A stretch of DNA of 35,646 nucleotides, taken from NCBI RefSeq assembly GCF_902168065.1, contig NZ_LR655724.1:1-35646 (forward strand), written 5' to 3'. Position 1 is the first letter of the stretch, and every line of letters starts with the position of its first letter. This document shows, piece after piece, positions 9,659-18,373 of this stretch. A program made the position numbers and the translations under genes. Origin of the DNA: Mycobacterium tilburgii. GTDB lineage: Bacteria > Actinomycetota > Actinomycetes > Mycobacteriales > Mycobacteriaceae. The notes beneath the pieces were generated by a model. It did not search any database. It was given only the letters and a program-made list of their open reading frames with translations, and was not told where the DNA came from.

Positions 9659-11316
9659 TCGCGCCGGTAGTCGCGTACGTGCGCAACACCTGGCGCGCGC
9701 TGACCTCGATGGGCACCGCGCTGGTGCTGTTGTGCCTGCTCGCACTCAGCGCGATTCCCGGCGCGTTGCTGCCGCAGCGCAGCCTCAACGCCGGCAAGGT
9801 CGACGAGTACCTGGCCGCGCATCCGACCATCGGCCCGTGGCTGGATCGGGTGCAGGCCTTCGAGGTGTTCTCCAGCTTCTGGTTCACCGCCATTTACGTG
9901 CTGCTGTTCGTCTCGCTGGTCGGCTGCCTGACCCCGCGGATGCTCGAGCACGCCCGTAGCCTACGTGCCACGCCCGTCGGCGTGCCGCGCAACCTGGCCC
10001 GGCTGCCCAAGCACGCTCGCGCGACGCTGACGCTGGCCGACGAGGCCGACCTGAACGCGGTGGCCAACACCGTCACCGGCTGGCTGCACGGCTGGCGCAC
10101 CGCGATCCGGCACGACGGCGAAACCGTCGAGGTCTCGGCGGAGAAAGGTTACTTGCGCGAGTTCGGCAACATCGTCTTCCACTTCTCCCTGCTGGGCCTG
10201 CTGGTCGCGGTGGCCGTCGGCAAGCTGTTCGGCTACGAGGGCAACGTCATTGTCATCGCCGACGGCGGGCCCGGGTTCTGCTCGGCATCGCCGGCCGCGT
10301 TCGACTCGTTCCGCGCCGGCAACACCGTCGACGGCACGTCGCTGCACCCGATCTGCGTGCGGGTCAACGACTTTCAGGCACACTACCTGCCGTCCGGGCA
10401 GGCCACGTCGTTCGCCGCCGACATCGACTACCAGAACGGCGCCGACCTGGCCGCCAACAATTGGCGGCCCTACCGCCTCGAGGTCAACTATCCGCTGCGG
10501 GTCGGCGGAGACCGGGTGTACCTGCAGGGTCACGGCTACGCGCCCACTTTCACGGTGACCTTCCCCGACGGGCAGCAGCGCACCTCGACCGTGCAGTGGC
10601 GGCCGGACAACCCGCAGACGCTGCTCTCCTCGGGTGTGGCGCGCATCGATCCGCCGGCCGGCAGCTACCCGACCGCGGCCGAGCGTCGTCAACACCAAAT
10701 CGCGATCCAGGGCCTGCTGGCGCCCACCGAGCAACTCGACGGCACCCTGCTGTCGTCGCGGTTCCCGGCGCTGAACGCCCCGGCTGTGGCCATCGACATC
10801 TACCGCGGCGACACCGGCCTGGACACCGGCCGCCCGCAGTCGCTGTTCACCCTCGATCACCGGCTACTCGAGCAGGGCCGACTGACCAAGGAGAAGCGGG
10901 TCAACCTGCACGCCGGCCAACAGGTGCGGATCGACCAGGGCCCGGCGGCCGGCACCATCATCCGTTTCGACGGAGCCGTGCCGTTCGTCAACCTGCAGGT
11001 CTCGCACGACCCCGGCCAGGTCTGGGTGCTGGTCTTCGCGATCACGATGATGGCCGGGCTGCTGGTGTCGCTGCTGGTGCGCCGGCGCCGCGTCTGGGTG
11101 CGGCTGACGCCGGTCCCGACGGGCGGGGCGGACGGCCTCGGGTCGACCCCCGGTACAGTGAACGTCGAGCTGGGCGGCTTGGCCCGCACCGACAACTCCG
11201 GGTGGGGTGACGAGTTCGGGAAACTCACCGCACGCTTGTTGACCGGACTCGATTCCGGCGCAGGCCAGGCCGAACATCCAGCGTCCCGAAGGAGCTCTCA
11301 GGTGGACGTCACATGA
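9655..11316 (+). CDS. resB: ResB/Ccs1-like cytochrome c synthetase subunit
   Basis: An intact protein of about 553 residues, the ResB (Ccs1) half of the system II cytochrome c synthetase, which with CcsA exports haem and attaches it to apocytochromes. TM helices occur near the N-terminus (SMGTALVLLCLLALSAIPGA), around FWFTAIYVLLFVSLVGCLTP, at FHFSLLGLLVAVAVGKLFGY and near the C-terminus (VWVLVFAITMMAGLLVSLLV), with a large extracytoplasmic domain between the last two. The TTG at 9655 overlaps the ccdA stop and is chosen because no other start in frame gives the family N-terminus (RNTWRALTSMGTAL). The stop overlaps the ccsA ATG. Confidence 0.93.
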   Translation: MIAPVVAYVRNTWRALTSMGTALVLLCLLALSAIPGALLPQRSLNAGKVDEYLAAHPTIGPWLDRVQAFEVFSSFWFTAIYVLLFVSLVGCLTPRMLEHARSLRATPVGVPRNLARLPKHARATLTLADEADLNAVANTVTGWLHGWRTAIRHDGETVEVSAEKGYLREFGNIVFHFSLLGLLVAVAVGKLFGYEGNVIVIADGGPGFCSASPAAFDSFRAGNTVDGTSLHPICVRVNDFQAHYLPSGQATSFAADIDYQNGADLAANNWRPYRLEVNYPLRVGGDRVYLQGHGYAPTFTVTFPDGQQRTSTVQWRPDNPQTLLSSGVARIDPPAGSYPTAAERRQHQIAIQGLLAPTEQLDGTLLSSRFPALNAPAVAIDIYRGDTGLDTGRPQSLFTLDHRLLEQGRLTKEKRVNLHAGQQVRIDQGPAAGTIIRFDGAVPFVNLQVSHDPGQVWVLVFAITMMAGLLVSLLVRRRRVWVRLTPVPTGGADGLGSTPGTVNVELGGLARTDNSGWGDEFGKLTARLLTGLDSGAGQAEHPASRRSSQVDVT

Positions 11317-12314
11317 ACACGCTGCACGTCAACATCGGCCTGGCGCGGTACTCCGAATGGGCGTTCACCTCTGCGGTGGTGGCGCTGGCGGTCGCGCTGC
11401 TGCTGCTCGCGTTCGAGCTGGCCTATGTCGGCGGCCGGCGGGCGGACGACTGGGCGCGGGTCCTGGCCGGCGGGGTCACCGCCGACAGCATCAGGCCCGA
11501 CATCGTCGACGACGGTCCGCGCCGGCCGCTCGACGAACGCGTCGGTCGGGGCGGCCTGGCGGTGGCCTACCTCGGCATCGGCATGCTGCTCACCTGCCTC
11601 GTGCTGCGCGGCCTGGCCACCATGCGCGTGCCGTGGGGAAACATGTACGAGTTCATCAACCTCACCTGCCTGTGCGGCCTGGTGGCCGGCGCGGTGGTGC
11701 TGCGCCGCCCGCAGTTCCGGCCGCTGTGGGTGTTCCTGCTGCTGCCGGTGCTGATCCTGCTCACGGTGTCCGGTCGCTGGCTCTACACCAACGCCGCTCC
11801 AGTGGTGCCGGCGCTGCAGTCCTACTGGCTGCCCATCCACGTGTCGGTGGTCAGCCTGGGTTCCGGGGTCTTTCTGGTTGCCGGCGTCGCCAGCATCCTG
11901 TTCCTGCTGCGCACCTCCCGGCTGGGCGAACCCGCCTCCTCGGAAGCCCATGCCGAAGCTCCCGACAGCCCGCTGGCCAGGCTGGTCCGGCGGCTGCCGG
12001 ACGCCCAGACCCTGGACCGCATCGCCTACCGCACCACGATCTTCGCGTTCCCGGTGTTCGGTTTCGGGGTGATCTTCGGGGCCATCTGGGCCGAGGAGGC
12101 GTGGGGCAGGTACTGGGGCTGGGACCCCAAGGAAACGGTTTCGTTCGTCGCGTGGGTGGTCTATGCGGCCTACCTGCACGCCAGGTCGACGGCGGGATGG
12201 CGCGACCGCAAGGCCGCCTGGATCAACGTGGTCGGATTTGTGGCCATGGTCTTCAATTTGTTCTTCGTTAACCTGGTCACGGTGGGCCTGCATTCGTATG
12301 CGGGCGTCGGCTGA
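11313..12314 (+). CDS. ccsA: CcsA cytochrome c synthetase subunit (haem-handling protein)
   Basis: An intact 333-residue polytopic protein. The diagnostic tryptophan-rich haem-binding segment is present at about residues 265-277 (WGRYWGWDPKETVSFVAWV), flanked by helices with the conserved histidines (HVSVVSLGSGVF about 176 and YAAYLHARSTAG about 287). CcsA with ResB forms the system II haem lyase on the cytoplasmic membrane. The ATG at 11313 overlaps the resB TGA. It is the last intact gene of the coupled operon; the next gene on the strand is broken. Confidence 0.95.
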   Translation: MNTLHVNIGLARYSEWAFTSAVVALAVALLLLAFELAYVGGRRADDWARVLAGGVTADSIRPDIVDDGPRRPLDERVGRGGLAVAYLGIGMLLTCLVLRGLATMRVPWGNMYEFINLTCLCGLVAGAVVLRRPQFRPLWVFLLLPVLILLTVSGRWLYTNAAPVVPALQSYWLPIHVSVVSLGSGVFLVAGVASILFLLRTSRLGEPASSEAHAEAPDSPLARLVRRLPDAQTLDRIAYRTTIFAFPVFGFGVIFGAIWAEEAWGRYWGWDPKETVSFVAWVVYAAYLHARSTAGWRDRKAAWINVVGFVAMVFNLFFVNLVTVGLHSYAGVG

Positions 12315-12351
12315 CAGTTGGGGATCTACAGCGCAACCAGGGGGAATGCAC

Positions 12352-13606
12352 GTGTCTGAGCAATCGAGCAGTGGCGTGGGGAGCCTGAACATCCGGTGAC
12401 CGAGCTGTCGCCGCAGGAGCCCGCGCCGCACCCCGGCGACGCGGCGAATCCCGGCGCCGACGCGCCGAGCCGCGCCTTCGCCGGTTTCCGTACCGAGCGC
12501 CGGGTCCCCGCGACCGAGCGGCGCGAAGCGTCGCCCGCCGGCGGGGATGCCGCCCTGGGATTCGACACCAGTGCGCGCGTCGAGCCGGACCGCCTTTAGC
12601 GCCTACTACAACGGTCGGGCGGAGGCTCCGCCGCATTCGTCGGCAACCTTGTACCCCCCGAGCACCTGCCGCACATGCCCTACCCGGAGCTGTCCACCGG
12701 CATGCTGCTGCGGCCGATCAAGCCGCCGCCGTCGGAAGGCTGGCGCCGGTTGGACTACGTGCTGTCCGGCCGGATCATCAACTGGGCGAGGCCCACGGGA
12801 GGCCCGGCAGAACAATCTGGTGGCGCAGGTCAACCGGCCGTACGGGGTTCCTGCCGCGTCGCGGTGATCTCGCTGAAGGGCGGCGTCGGCAAGACCACCG
12901 TCGCGGCCGCGCTGGACGCCACGTTCGCCGCCATCCGCGGCGACCGGGTGGTGGCCGTCGACTCCAACCCGGACCGCGGGGCGCTGAGCCAGAAGGTTCC
13001 GCTAGAGACCGCGGCGACCGTCCGTCAGTTGCTGCAGGACGCCGGCACCGTCGAGCGCTACAGCGACGTGCGCCGCTACACCTCGAAGGGAGACACCCAG
13101 CGGGCTAGAAGTCCTGGCGTCCGACAGCGATCCGGCCGTCTCGAAGGCGTTCGACGCTGAGGACTACAACTGTGTGCTGGGCATCCTGGAGAGCTACTAC
13201 GGCCTGGTGATCACCGACTGTGGGCCCGGCCTGCGGCACTCGGCCATGTCGTCGGTGCTGTGGAGCACTCCGATGCGCTGATCGTGGTGAGTTCGGGCTC
13301 GATCGACGGGGCGCGCAGTGCCTCGGCACGCTGGACCGGCTGGACGCTCACGGCCACGAAGCGCTGGTGCGCAATTCCATCGCGGTCATCAACGCTGTGC
13401 GCCTGCGCAGTGGCAAGTTCGACATGAACAAGGTCGTCGATCACTTCTCCCGGCGGCGTCGCGCGGTGCTGCAGGTGCCCTACGACGCCCACCTCGACGA
13501 CGGCGCCAAGATTCATGTCGATCAGTTGCGGCGGGAGACCCGGGAAGCATTCACCGGGCTGGCTGCCGCTGTGGCAGAAGGGTTTCCGGGAGACAGCCCA
13601 ATCTAG
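12352..13606 (+). pseudogene. MinD/ParA-like ATPase of the Rv0530/EspI type, frameshifted
   Basis: A broken gene of about 1.25 kb downstream of ccsA, at the place of Rv0530. The central Walker A motif is the deviant type, VISLKGGVGKTTVAAALD at about 12866-12920, followed by VVAVDSNPDRGALSQK, as in MinD/ParA-like and ESX-associated EspI ATPases. Other pieces are LDYVLSGRIINW near 12750, YYGLVITDCGPGLRHS near 13197 and AVINAVRLRSGKFDMNKVVDHFS near 13385. The frame changes near 12393, 12590, 12640, 13100, 13260 and 13325, with an early TAG at 12597. The native start is probably the GTG at 12352 behind a purine-rich tract. The role of the intact protein is not established; the motif suggests a membrane- or polymer-linked ATPase. 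Confidence 0.85.
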
Positions 13607-13621
13607 GGGTGGGTAGCGCGT

Positions 13622-13783
13622 TCAGTAGGGGTTGTTGTCCCCGTTGCCCAACCGGCGCAGGAAGTCTGGATCGTCGTCGGGTCCGATGACGCGCATCTTC
13701 GGTCGCTGGGTCTGCGACCGCGCCGCGCGCCAGCCAACGTAGATCAGCGTCCCCAAAACCAGGACGACCACCAGGTAGAGCAC
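13622..13783 (-). CDS. Small membrane protein, 53 residues (Rv0530A-like)
   Basis: A short gene starting at GTG 13783 with an excellent Shine-Dalgarno site: the minus strand reads AAAGGAGGTG just upstream. It encodes one N-terminal hydrophobic helix ([17 protein letters not shown]), then a basic and acidic soluble tail that includes [16 protein letters not shown]. The single helix starting at the N-terminus suggests a small inner-membrane protein with a cytoplasmic tail. It is convergent with the broken ATPase gene (15 bp gap) and divergent from the DUF4229 gene (46 bp). A similarly placed small gene, Rv0530A, exists in M. tuberculosis. Function unknown; intact among broken neighbours, so likely under selection. 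Confidence 0.8.
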   Translation of the reverse strand: MLYLVVVLVLGTLIYVGWRAARSQTQRPKMRVIGPDDDPDFLRRLGNGDNNPY

Positions 13784-13829
13784 TCAACACCTCCTTTAAG
13801 CAAATATACTCGCGCAGTAGGCTCATGCT

Positions 13830-14195
13830 GTGCCAGAAGAGCCGAGCGACAACAGCACTGGAGACGGCGGCGTGGATCGCGCTTGTGATCGAGTCGTGGT
13901 TGACGTGTTGCTTTACGCCGTGGCGCGGTTGCTGCTGGCGGTGGTGCTCACCGGGGTGATTTATCTCGCTGCGCAACTGCTGGGGGTCAGCCCGTTCCCG
14001 GTCGTCGTCGCGGCGTTGTTCGCGTTGATCATCGCGATGCCGCTGGGCATCTGGGTGTTCGCGCCGCTGCGGCGCCGGGCCACCACGTCGTTGGCCGTCG
14101 CGGGGGAACGGCGCCGCACCGAACGCGAACAGCTGCGGGCCCGTCTGCGCGGCGAGGTGGTGTCGGCGTCCGAGAACGAATCGGATGCGAAGTGA
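13830..14195 (+). CDS. DUF4229-type small membrane protein, Rv0531-like
   Basis: An intact 121-residue protein starting at GTG. Two hydrophobic helices lie at about residues 23-52 and 54-80 (for example [22 protein letters not shown]), followed by a charged C-terminal tail ([19 protein letters not shown]) likely to be cytoplasmic. This is the layout of DUF4229 proteins of actinobacteria. The gene order next to fabH matches Rv0531. The stop is 2 bp from the fabH stop on the other strand. No function is known. Confidence 0.85.
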   Translation: MPEEPSDNSTGDGGVDRACDRVVVDVLLYAVARLLLAVVLTGVIYLAAQLLGVSPFPVVVAALFALIIAMPLGIWVFAPLRRRATTSLAVAGERRRTEREQLRARLRGEVVSASENESDAK

Positions 14196-14197
14196 AT

Positions 14198-15196
14198 TCA
14201 GCCGTTGGGCATCCGCACCACTTGTGCGGCGTAGCTGAGCCCCGCACCGTAACCGAATCAGCAGCGCGAGATCGCCGGGCTTGGACGCCCCGGTGGCCAG
14301 CAGTTCGGTTATCGCCAGCGGGATGGACGCCGCGGACGTGTTTCCGGTGTGCTCGATGTCATTGGCGACGACCGCGTCCGCGCGTAGGTTGAGGTTTTTG
14401 GCCAGTACTTCGTTGATGCGGGCGTTGGCCTGATGAGGGATGAACACGTCGATCTGGTCTGACCTGACGCCCGCGGCGTCCATCGCCTGCCGCCCGAACC
14501 TTGCCCATCTCGAACGCGGTCCAACGGAATACGGCGCTGCCCTCCAGCCGGAGGAACGGGGGCGCGGGTCGGTCGGGTTCTCCGTGTAGGCGATCCAGTC
14601 GATGGCCATCGCTTGTTCGCCGTCGCTGCCCCAGACCGTCTGCCCGATCCCTTGTTCGGCGGTCTGCCCGACGACGACCGTGGCGGCGCCGTCGGCGAAG
14701 ATGAAGCAGTTGCTGGGGTCGAGCATGTCCACGGTGGGCGACGGTTTCTCCGAACCGATCACTAGCATTTTGGCGACGCTGCTTCCGCAAATCATGTCGG
14801 CGGCGACGCCGACCGCGTAGCCGAAGCCGGCGCACCCGGCCGAGATGTCGAAGGCGGGCACACCGGCGGTGCCCAGGGCTGAGGCGACCGCGGGGGCGCT
14901 AGCCGGGGTCTGCAGAAACTGGGTGCTGGTCGCGACAATCACACCGTCGATGTCGGTCGCCGACAGTTCCGCCCGCGACAGCGCCTGCCGGCTGGCCTCG
15001 ATCGCCATCGACGCAACAGATTCGTCGAGGGCCGCGAAGCGGCGTGTCTTGATGCCGTGCTGTAGATCCACTCATCGGAGGAGTCGATGTTCTGGCACAG
15101 CTCCTCGTTGGTGACGACCCGCTCGGGCCGGTATGCGCCGACGCTAAGCAGGCCGACGTTGGTGGGTCCGCTGTTCGCGGCGGCGATCTGCTGCAT
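14198..15196 (-). pseudogene. fabH: 3-oxoacyl-ACP synthase III (FabH), frameshifted
   Basis: The condensing enzyme that in mycobacteria joins fatty-acyl-CoA from FAS-I to malonyl-AcpM, feeding FAS-II and mycolic acid synthesis. ATG 15196 has a GAGGAG site and gives the familiar opening [20 protein letters not shown]. All three catalytic contexts can be read: Cys in [12 protein letters not shown], His in [12 protein letters not shown] and Asn in [12 protein letters not shown]. However, the frame breaks after DEWIY near 15065, again near 14565 and 14495, and near 14255, and the natural end (AQVVRMPNG then stop at 14198) is in another frame. As written it cannot give a full enzyme. If the lesions are real, FAS-I/FAS-II linkage must rely on another synthase; if not, several nearby indels are sequence errors. 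Confidence 0.88.
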
Positions 15197-15412
15197 GCGC
15201 TCCTCGTTCAGTGTCGTCGCGCTCAGGGTGTAAGGGCGGTCACATCCGACGCTAACGCTTATTGTCGCAATCCGCGGAAGTCTTGGCGAACGAGGTTCGT
15301 GCGCTTCGGCTCGGCCGTGCACGCACGCCGACGGAGCCCACCTGCGGCGCACACGCAACGCCACGGCCGCACATCGAACGAGCTCCGCGGCACCCCCCGC
15401 ACGGGGTGTGCG
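15197..15412. other. Spacer between menA and fabH, no gene seen
   Basis: About 215 bp between two genes on the minus strand. No start, helix-coding or RNA signal stands out. It should contain the fabH promoter and the menA transcription end. Confidence 0.3.
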
Positions 15413-16279
15413 TCAGTGCGTCAGCGCCGCCGTCACCGCGACCGCCCACACCAGCATCGTCAGGCCGGTATCGCGCAGCACGGGAATGAGCTCGGGACCG
15501 CCTCGGCCCGACCGCACCGGCCGGGCCGCACGCACCGCCAACGGCGTGGCGATGAGCCCGGCCGCACACCACGGCGTCGCCAGCATCAACACCAGGGTCA
15601 GCACCCCGGCGGTGGCCAGCAGGCTCTGGTAGAACAGCCGGGTGCGGGCGTCGCCGAGACGCACCGCGAGCGTGATCTTGTGCGCCTGCGCGTCGGTCGG
15701 GATGTCGCGCAGGTTGTTGGCGACCAGAACCGACGACGACAGTGCGCCTGTCGCCACCGCCAGCGTCAGGCCCACCCAGTCCACCCGCAGCGCCTGGGTG
15801 TACTGCGTGCCCAGCACGGCGACCAGTCCGAAGAACATGAACACCGCAACCTCGCCGAGACCGGAGTAGCCGTAGGGCCGCGACCCGCCGGTATACAGCC
15901 AGGCGCCGGCGAGGCACGCCACCCCGACCGCGATTAGCCAGGGCGCGGACAGCAGCGCCAGCGCCAGACCCGCCACCGCGCCGACGGCTAGCGCGCAGAC
16001 CGCGGCGGTCAGCACCGAGCGCGGCGTCGCCAGGCGCGAACCGACCAGCCGCGCCGGTCCGGTCCGGACGTTGTCGGTGCCCCGCACGCCGTCGGAGTAG
16101 TCGTTGGCGTAGTTGACGCCGACGGTCAGCGGGAGCGCGACGGTCAACGCCAGCAGGGCTTTCCACCACACCGCCGATTGCAGCCACGCCGCGGCACCGG
16201 TGCCGGCAACCACGGGTGCGACCGCGTTGGGCAGTGTCCGCGGCCGGGCACCCGAGATCCACTGCGCGAAACTGGCCAC
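15413..16279 (-). CDS. menA: 1,4-dihydroxy-2-naphthoate prenyltransferase
   Basis: An intact 288-residue UbiA-superfamily membrane prenyltransferase that attaches a polyprenyl chain to DHNA in menaquinone synthesis, the quinone of the mycobacterial respiratory chain. The first Asp-rich prenyl-diphosphate motif is [14 protein letters not shown] at about 57-69 and the second region is [16 protein letters not shown] near 190. About eight or nine hydrophobic helices cover the rest, and the N-terminal [17 protein letters not shown] is typical. The order fabH-menA on one strand matches Rv0533c-Rv0534c. It diverges from the pnp fragment at 16363. Confidence 0.95.
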   Translation of the reverse strand: MASFAQWISGARPRTLPNAVAPVVAGTGAAAWLQSAVWWKALLALTVALPLTVGVNYANDYSDGVRGTDNVRTGPARLVGSRLATPRSVLTAAVCALAVGAVAGLALALLSAPWLIAVGVACLAGAWLYTGGSRPYGYSGLGEVAVFMFFGLVAVLGTQYTQALRVDWVGLTLAVATGALSSSVLVANNLRDIPTDAQAHKITLAVRLGDARTRLFYQSLLATAGVLTLVLMLATPWCAAGLIATPLAVRAARPVRSGRGGPELIPVLRDTGLTMLVWAVAVTAALTH

Positions 16280-16362
16280 CAGGGCATCCTGCCCTATGCA
16301 CCAGAATGGGCGGGTGCCCGCCGTTGATGCAGAGCCCCAGCAATGAGGGAGGAGCCGCGCAG

Positions 16363-16480
16363 ATGCTCGCAGTGATCGGCAGGAGTGGCTTCTACACGTT
16401 CTTCGATTCCCATGTCCGTGACGTCACGGTGGACACCCCTATGGCGCACCGGCCGCACCCATCACGGTGGGCACCATCGC
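16363..16480 (+). pseudogene. 5'-methylthioadenosine phosphorylase N-terminal fragment (pnp/MTAP, Rv0535-type)
   Basis: The first 35-40 residues of a methylthioadenosine phosphorylase, which recycles methylthioadenosine from polyamine and methionine metabolism. ATG 16363 follows a GAGGGAGGAG tract. The protein opens [16 protein letters not shown], matching the phosphate-binding N-terminus of the family, where the usual reading is VIGGSGFY; here Gly is replaced by Arg. A frameshift follows near 16440. The match ends near 16480, at the equivalent of PITVGTI, and the sequence changes directly into the middle of an unrelated LLM oxidoreductase. More than 200 residues of the enzyme are gone. Confidence 0.8.
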
Positions 16481-16925
16481 GGCGATCCACGGCGCGTTCG
16501 GCATACCCGCGGTCACCACCGCGCAGATGGAGTACTGGGCCCAGGTGATGCAACGGCTCTGGCAGGCGAGATGATCTTCAACCACGACGGGCCGATGGGC
16601 AAATACCCAATCCTGTTCCTGGACCCCGCATTCGACGAAGACATTCGGCTGGCGCTGGTGGTGTTCGGCCCGAACACCCTCGCCCTGGGCGGCCGTGCCT
16701 TCGACGACGTCATCCTGCGCACCTACTTCACGCCGGAAACGTTGCAGCGCTGCGTCGAGACCGTTAAATCCGCGGCGGAGAAGGCCGGTCGCGACCCGGA
16801 CAGCATGCGGGTGTGGTCGTGCTTCGCCACTGTCGGCGATCATCTTCCCGAACAGTTGCGGCTGAAGAAGACCGTCGCCCGGCTGGCCACCTATCTGCAG
16901 GGGTACGGCGACCTGGTGGGTGAGG
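16481..16925 (+). pseudogene. LLM-class F420-dependent oxidoreductase fragment (middle/C-terminal part)
   Basis: An internal fragment of a luciferase-like F420-dependent oxidoreductase. It starts without its own N-terminus at the joint with the pnp fragment (AAIHGAFGIPAVTTAQMEYW near 16482-16541), then continues after a frameshift near 16565 as MIFNHDGPMGKYPILFLDPA and TYFTPETLQRCVETVKSAAE to the segment TVARLATYLQGYGDLV near 16917. There it stops and the antisense remains of an acyl-CoA dehydrogenase begin. Both ends are therefore artificial joints. The substrate is unknown. Confidence 0.75.
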
Positions 16926-17728
16926 CGGGCAGCGCCGTGTAGGTGAGGCTGCGGGCGCGCTCGACGGCGACGTAGTTATCTACCAGCGCGTGCTTGACTC
17001 CCTGAAATGCGCCGATCGGCGTGCCGAACTGACGGCGGGTCTTCGCGTGTTCGACCGAGCGCTGCAACACGGCACCGGCCACGCCGACCAGATCCGCGGC
17101 CACCGCCACCAGCGGCGCCGTCAGCGCCGATTCGAGGTTGATGGGTGCGGAAGTCAACGGTTCGGCGTCGATCTCGACGTCGGAAACCGGCTGGGCCGGG
17201 TCGATCGACTCGCCCGGAATGACGGTGACGCTGTCACAGCCTCGTACGACGACGGCGACATACCCGTCGATGGACTTGGCCAGCCCGACGATCACCTCGG
17301 CCCGGAAACGTTGGGCACCGCGACCGCTCGGCCCCGAACCCGCCCGTGCCGCAGCGTCAGCGCGGTGCCGCGGCGAGTCGAGATCGGTTGGCGTGCACGG
17401 CCCAGGGTCGCGACGGCGCCGCCGGCGATGTCGGTGCGTACCGAATCCAGCCCGACCGCACGTAGGGCGCCCGCCGCCAGCCCGACGCTGTTGAGCAACG
17501 GGATGGGGGCAAGCGCCACGCCGCATTTCTCGAGCACCACGAGCAGCTCGACGGGCCCGTAGTCGCCCGCCCCGGGCGCGGCCAGCTCGGTCCAGCCAAG
17601 GTCGACTTCGTCCACAAGGTGCGCCATCACTCCGGATCCGTCAGCGCCTGCCTCGCCGCGTCAGGAGGGCTTTCGGTGCGCAGGATGTAGCGCAGCGACA
17701 GCTGATCGGAAGTCAACCCGACATCCAT
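16926..17728 (-). pseudogene. Acyl-CoA dehydrogenase (FadE-type), frameshifted and C-terminally truncated
   Basis: The minus strand from ATG 17728 encodes an acyl-CoA dehydrogenase, a flavoenzyme of beta-oxidation-like pathways. Pieces are MDVGLTSDQLSL at the start, LGWTELAAPGAGDYGPVELL near 17570, RAEVIVGLAKSIDGYVAVVV near 17280 and the FAD-contact region SVEHAKTRRQFGTPIGAFQG near 17030. The frame is broken near 17633 (in-frame stop), near 17610 and near 17310. The protein ends after YVAVERARSLTYTA, roughly 50-80 residues short, at the joint with the LLM fragment. It diverges from another LLM fragment at 17770. Its exact acyl substrate cannot be told. Confidence 0.82.
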
Positions 17729-17738
17729 AAGACTCCAT

Positions 17739-17769
17739 AATCTAATAAAGATAGTAAACTAGCCGGGCT
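17739..17769. promoter_or_regulatory. AT-rich divergent promoter region
   Basis: The short gap between the diverging acyl-CoA dehydrogenase and LLM fragments reads TAATCTAATAAAGATAGT, markedly AT-rich for this genome. It probably held the two promoters. No repeat was detected, and with both genes broken it may be non-functional. Confidence 0.35.
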
Positions 17770-18325
17770 GTGGCAATCGGTACGAGCATAGGTGGGCGGA
17801 TGGTCGAGTGGTATCTGTTCCTGCCGCAGGTGCTGTTGTCGATCGGCAACATCACCGAAACGCGCCCGTCACGCCGAGGCCAACGGCTTCGACGGCATGG
17901 CGTTCATCGATCACCTCTAGGACCCGGGGTTGCCCGGCGAAAGCATTTGGGAGGCAATGTCCGCCGCCACCTGGGTGGCGGCGAAGACGGAGCTTGCGGA
18001 TCGGTCACCTGGTGCTGTGCGACGCCTTTCGGCACCCGGCCGTCCTCGCCAAGCAGGCCGTCACGCTCTCGGATGCGTCGGGAAGCCGGTTCGATCTGGG
18101 TTTGGGCTCGGGTTCCTGGCCGGCCGAGTTCACCAGGTTCGACGTCGGGCAGCAGGATGCGGTGGCTCGCGTCCGGCAGCTCGGCCGGCATTTGGACCTG
18201 ATCAAGCAGTACTGGGGTGACGGGACGGCCGCGGACGACATTGTCAGTTGCCGAAACGCAACCACCCGATACCGCTGGTTGGGGTAGCAGTGGACCGCGG
18301 ATGATGGAACTCCCCTACCCTACCG
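17770..18325 (+). pseudogene. LLM-class F420-dependent oxidoreductase, frameshifted N-terminal part
   Basis: A second luciferase-like oxidoreductase, distinct from the fragment at 16481. GTG 17770 or the in-frame ATG 17800 (MVEWYLFLPQVLLSIGNITE) is the start. After a frameshift near 17870 come FDGMAFIDHL and an in-frame TAG, then LPGESIWEAMSAATWVAAKT near 17933; after another shift near 17990 come IGHLVLCDAFRHPAVLAKQA and FDLGLGSGSWPAEFTRFDVG, the latter a hallmark LLM substrate/cofactor region. The last recognisable part is SGPRMMELPY near 18315, where the family match ends about half way through the normal length. The downstream 50 bp to the GntR stop show nothing. Confidence 0.8.
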
Positions 18326-18373
18326 CCGCTGCCACCGGTGACCAATGCGGTTCGTATGGCGTGGTGGTTTTCC

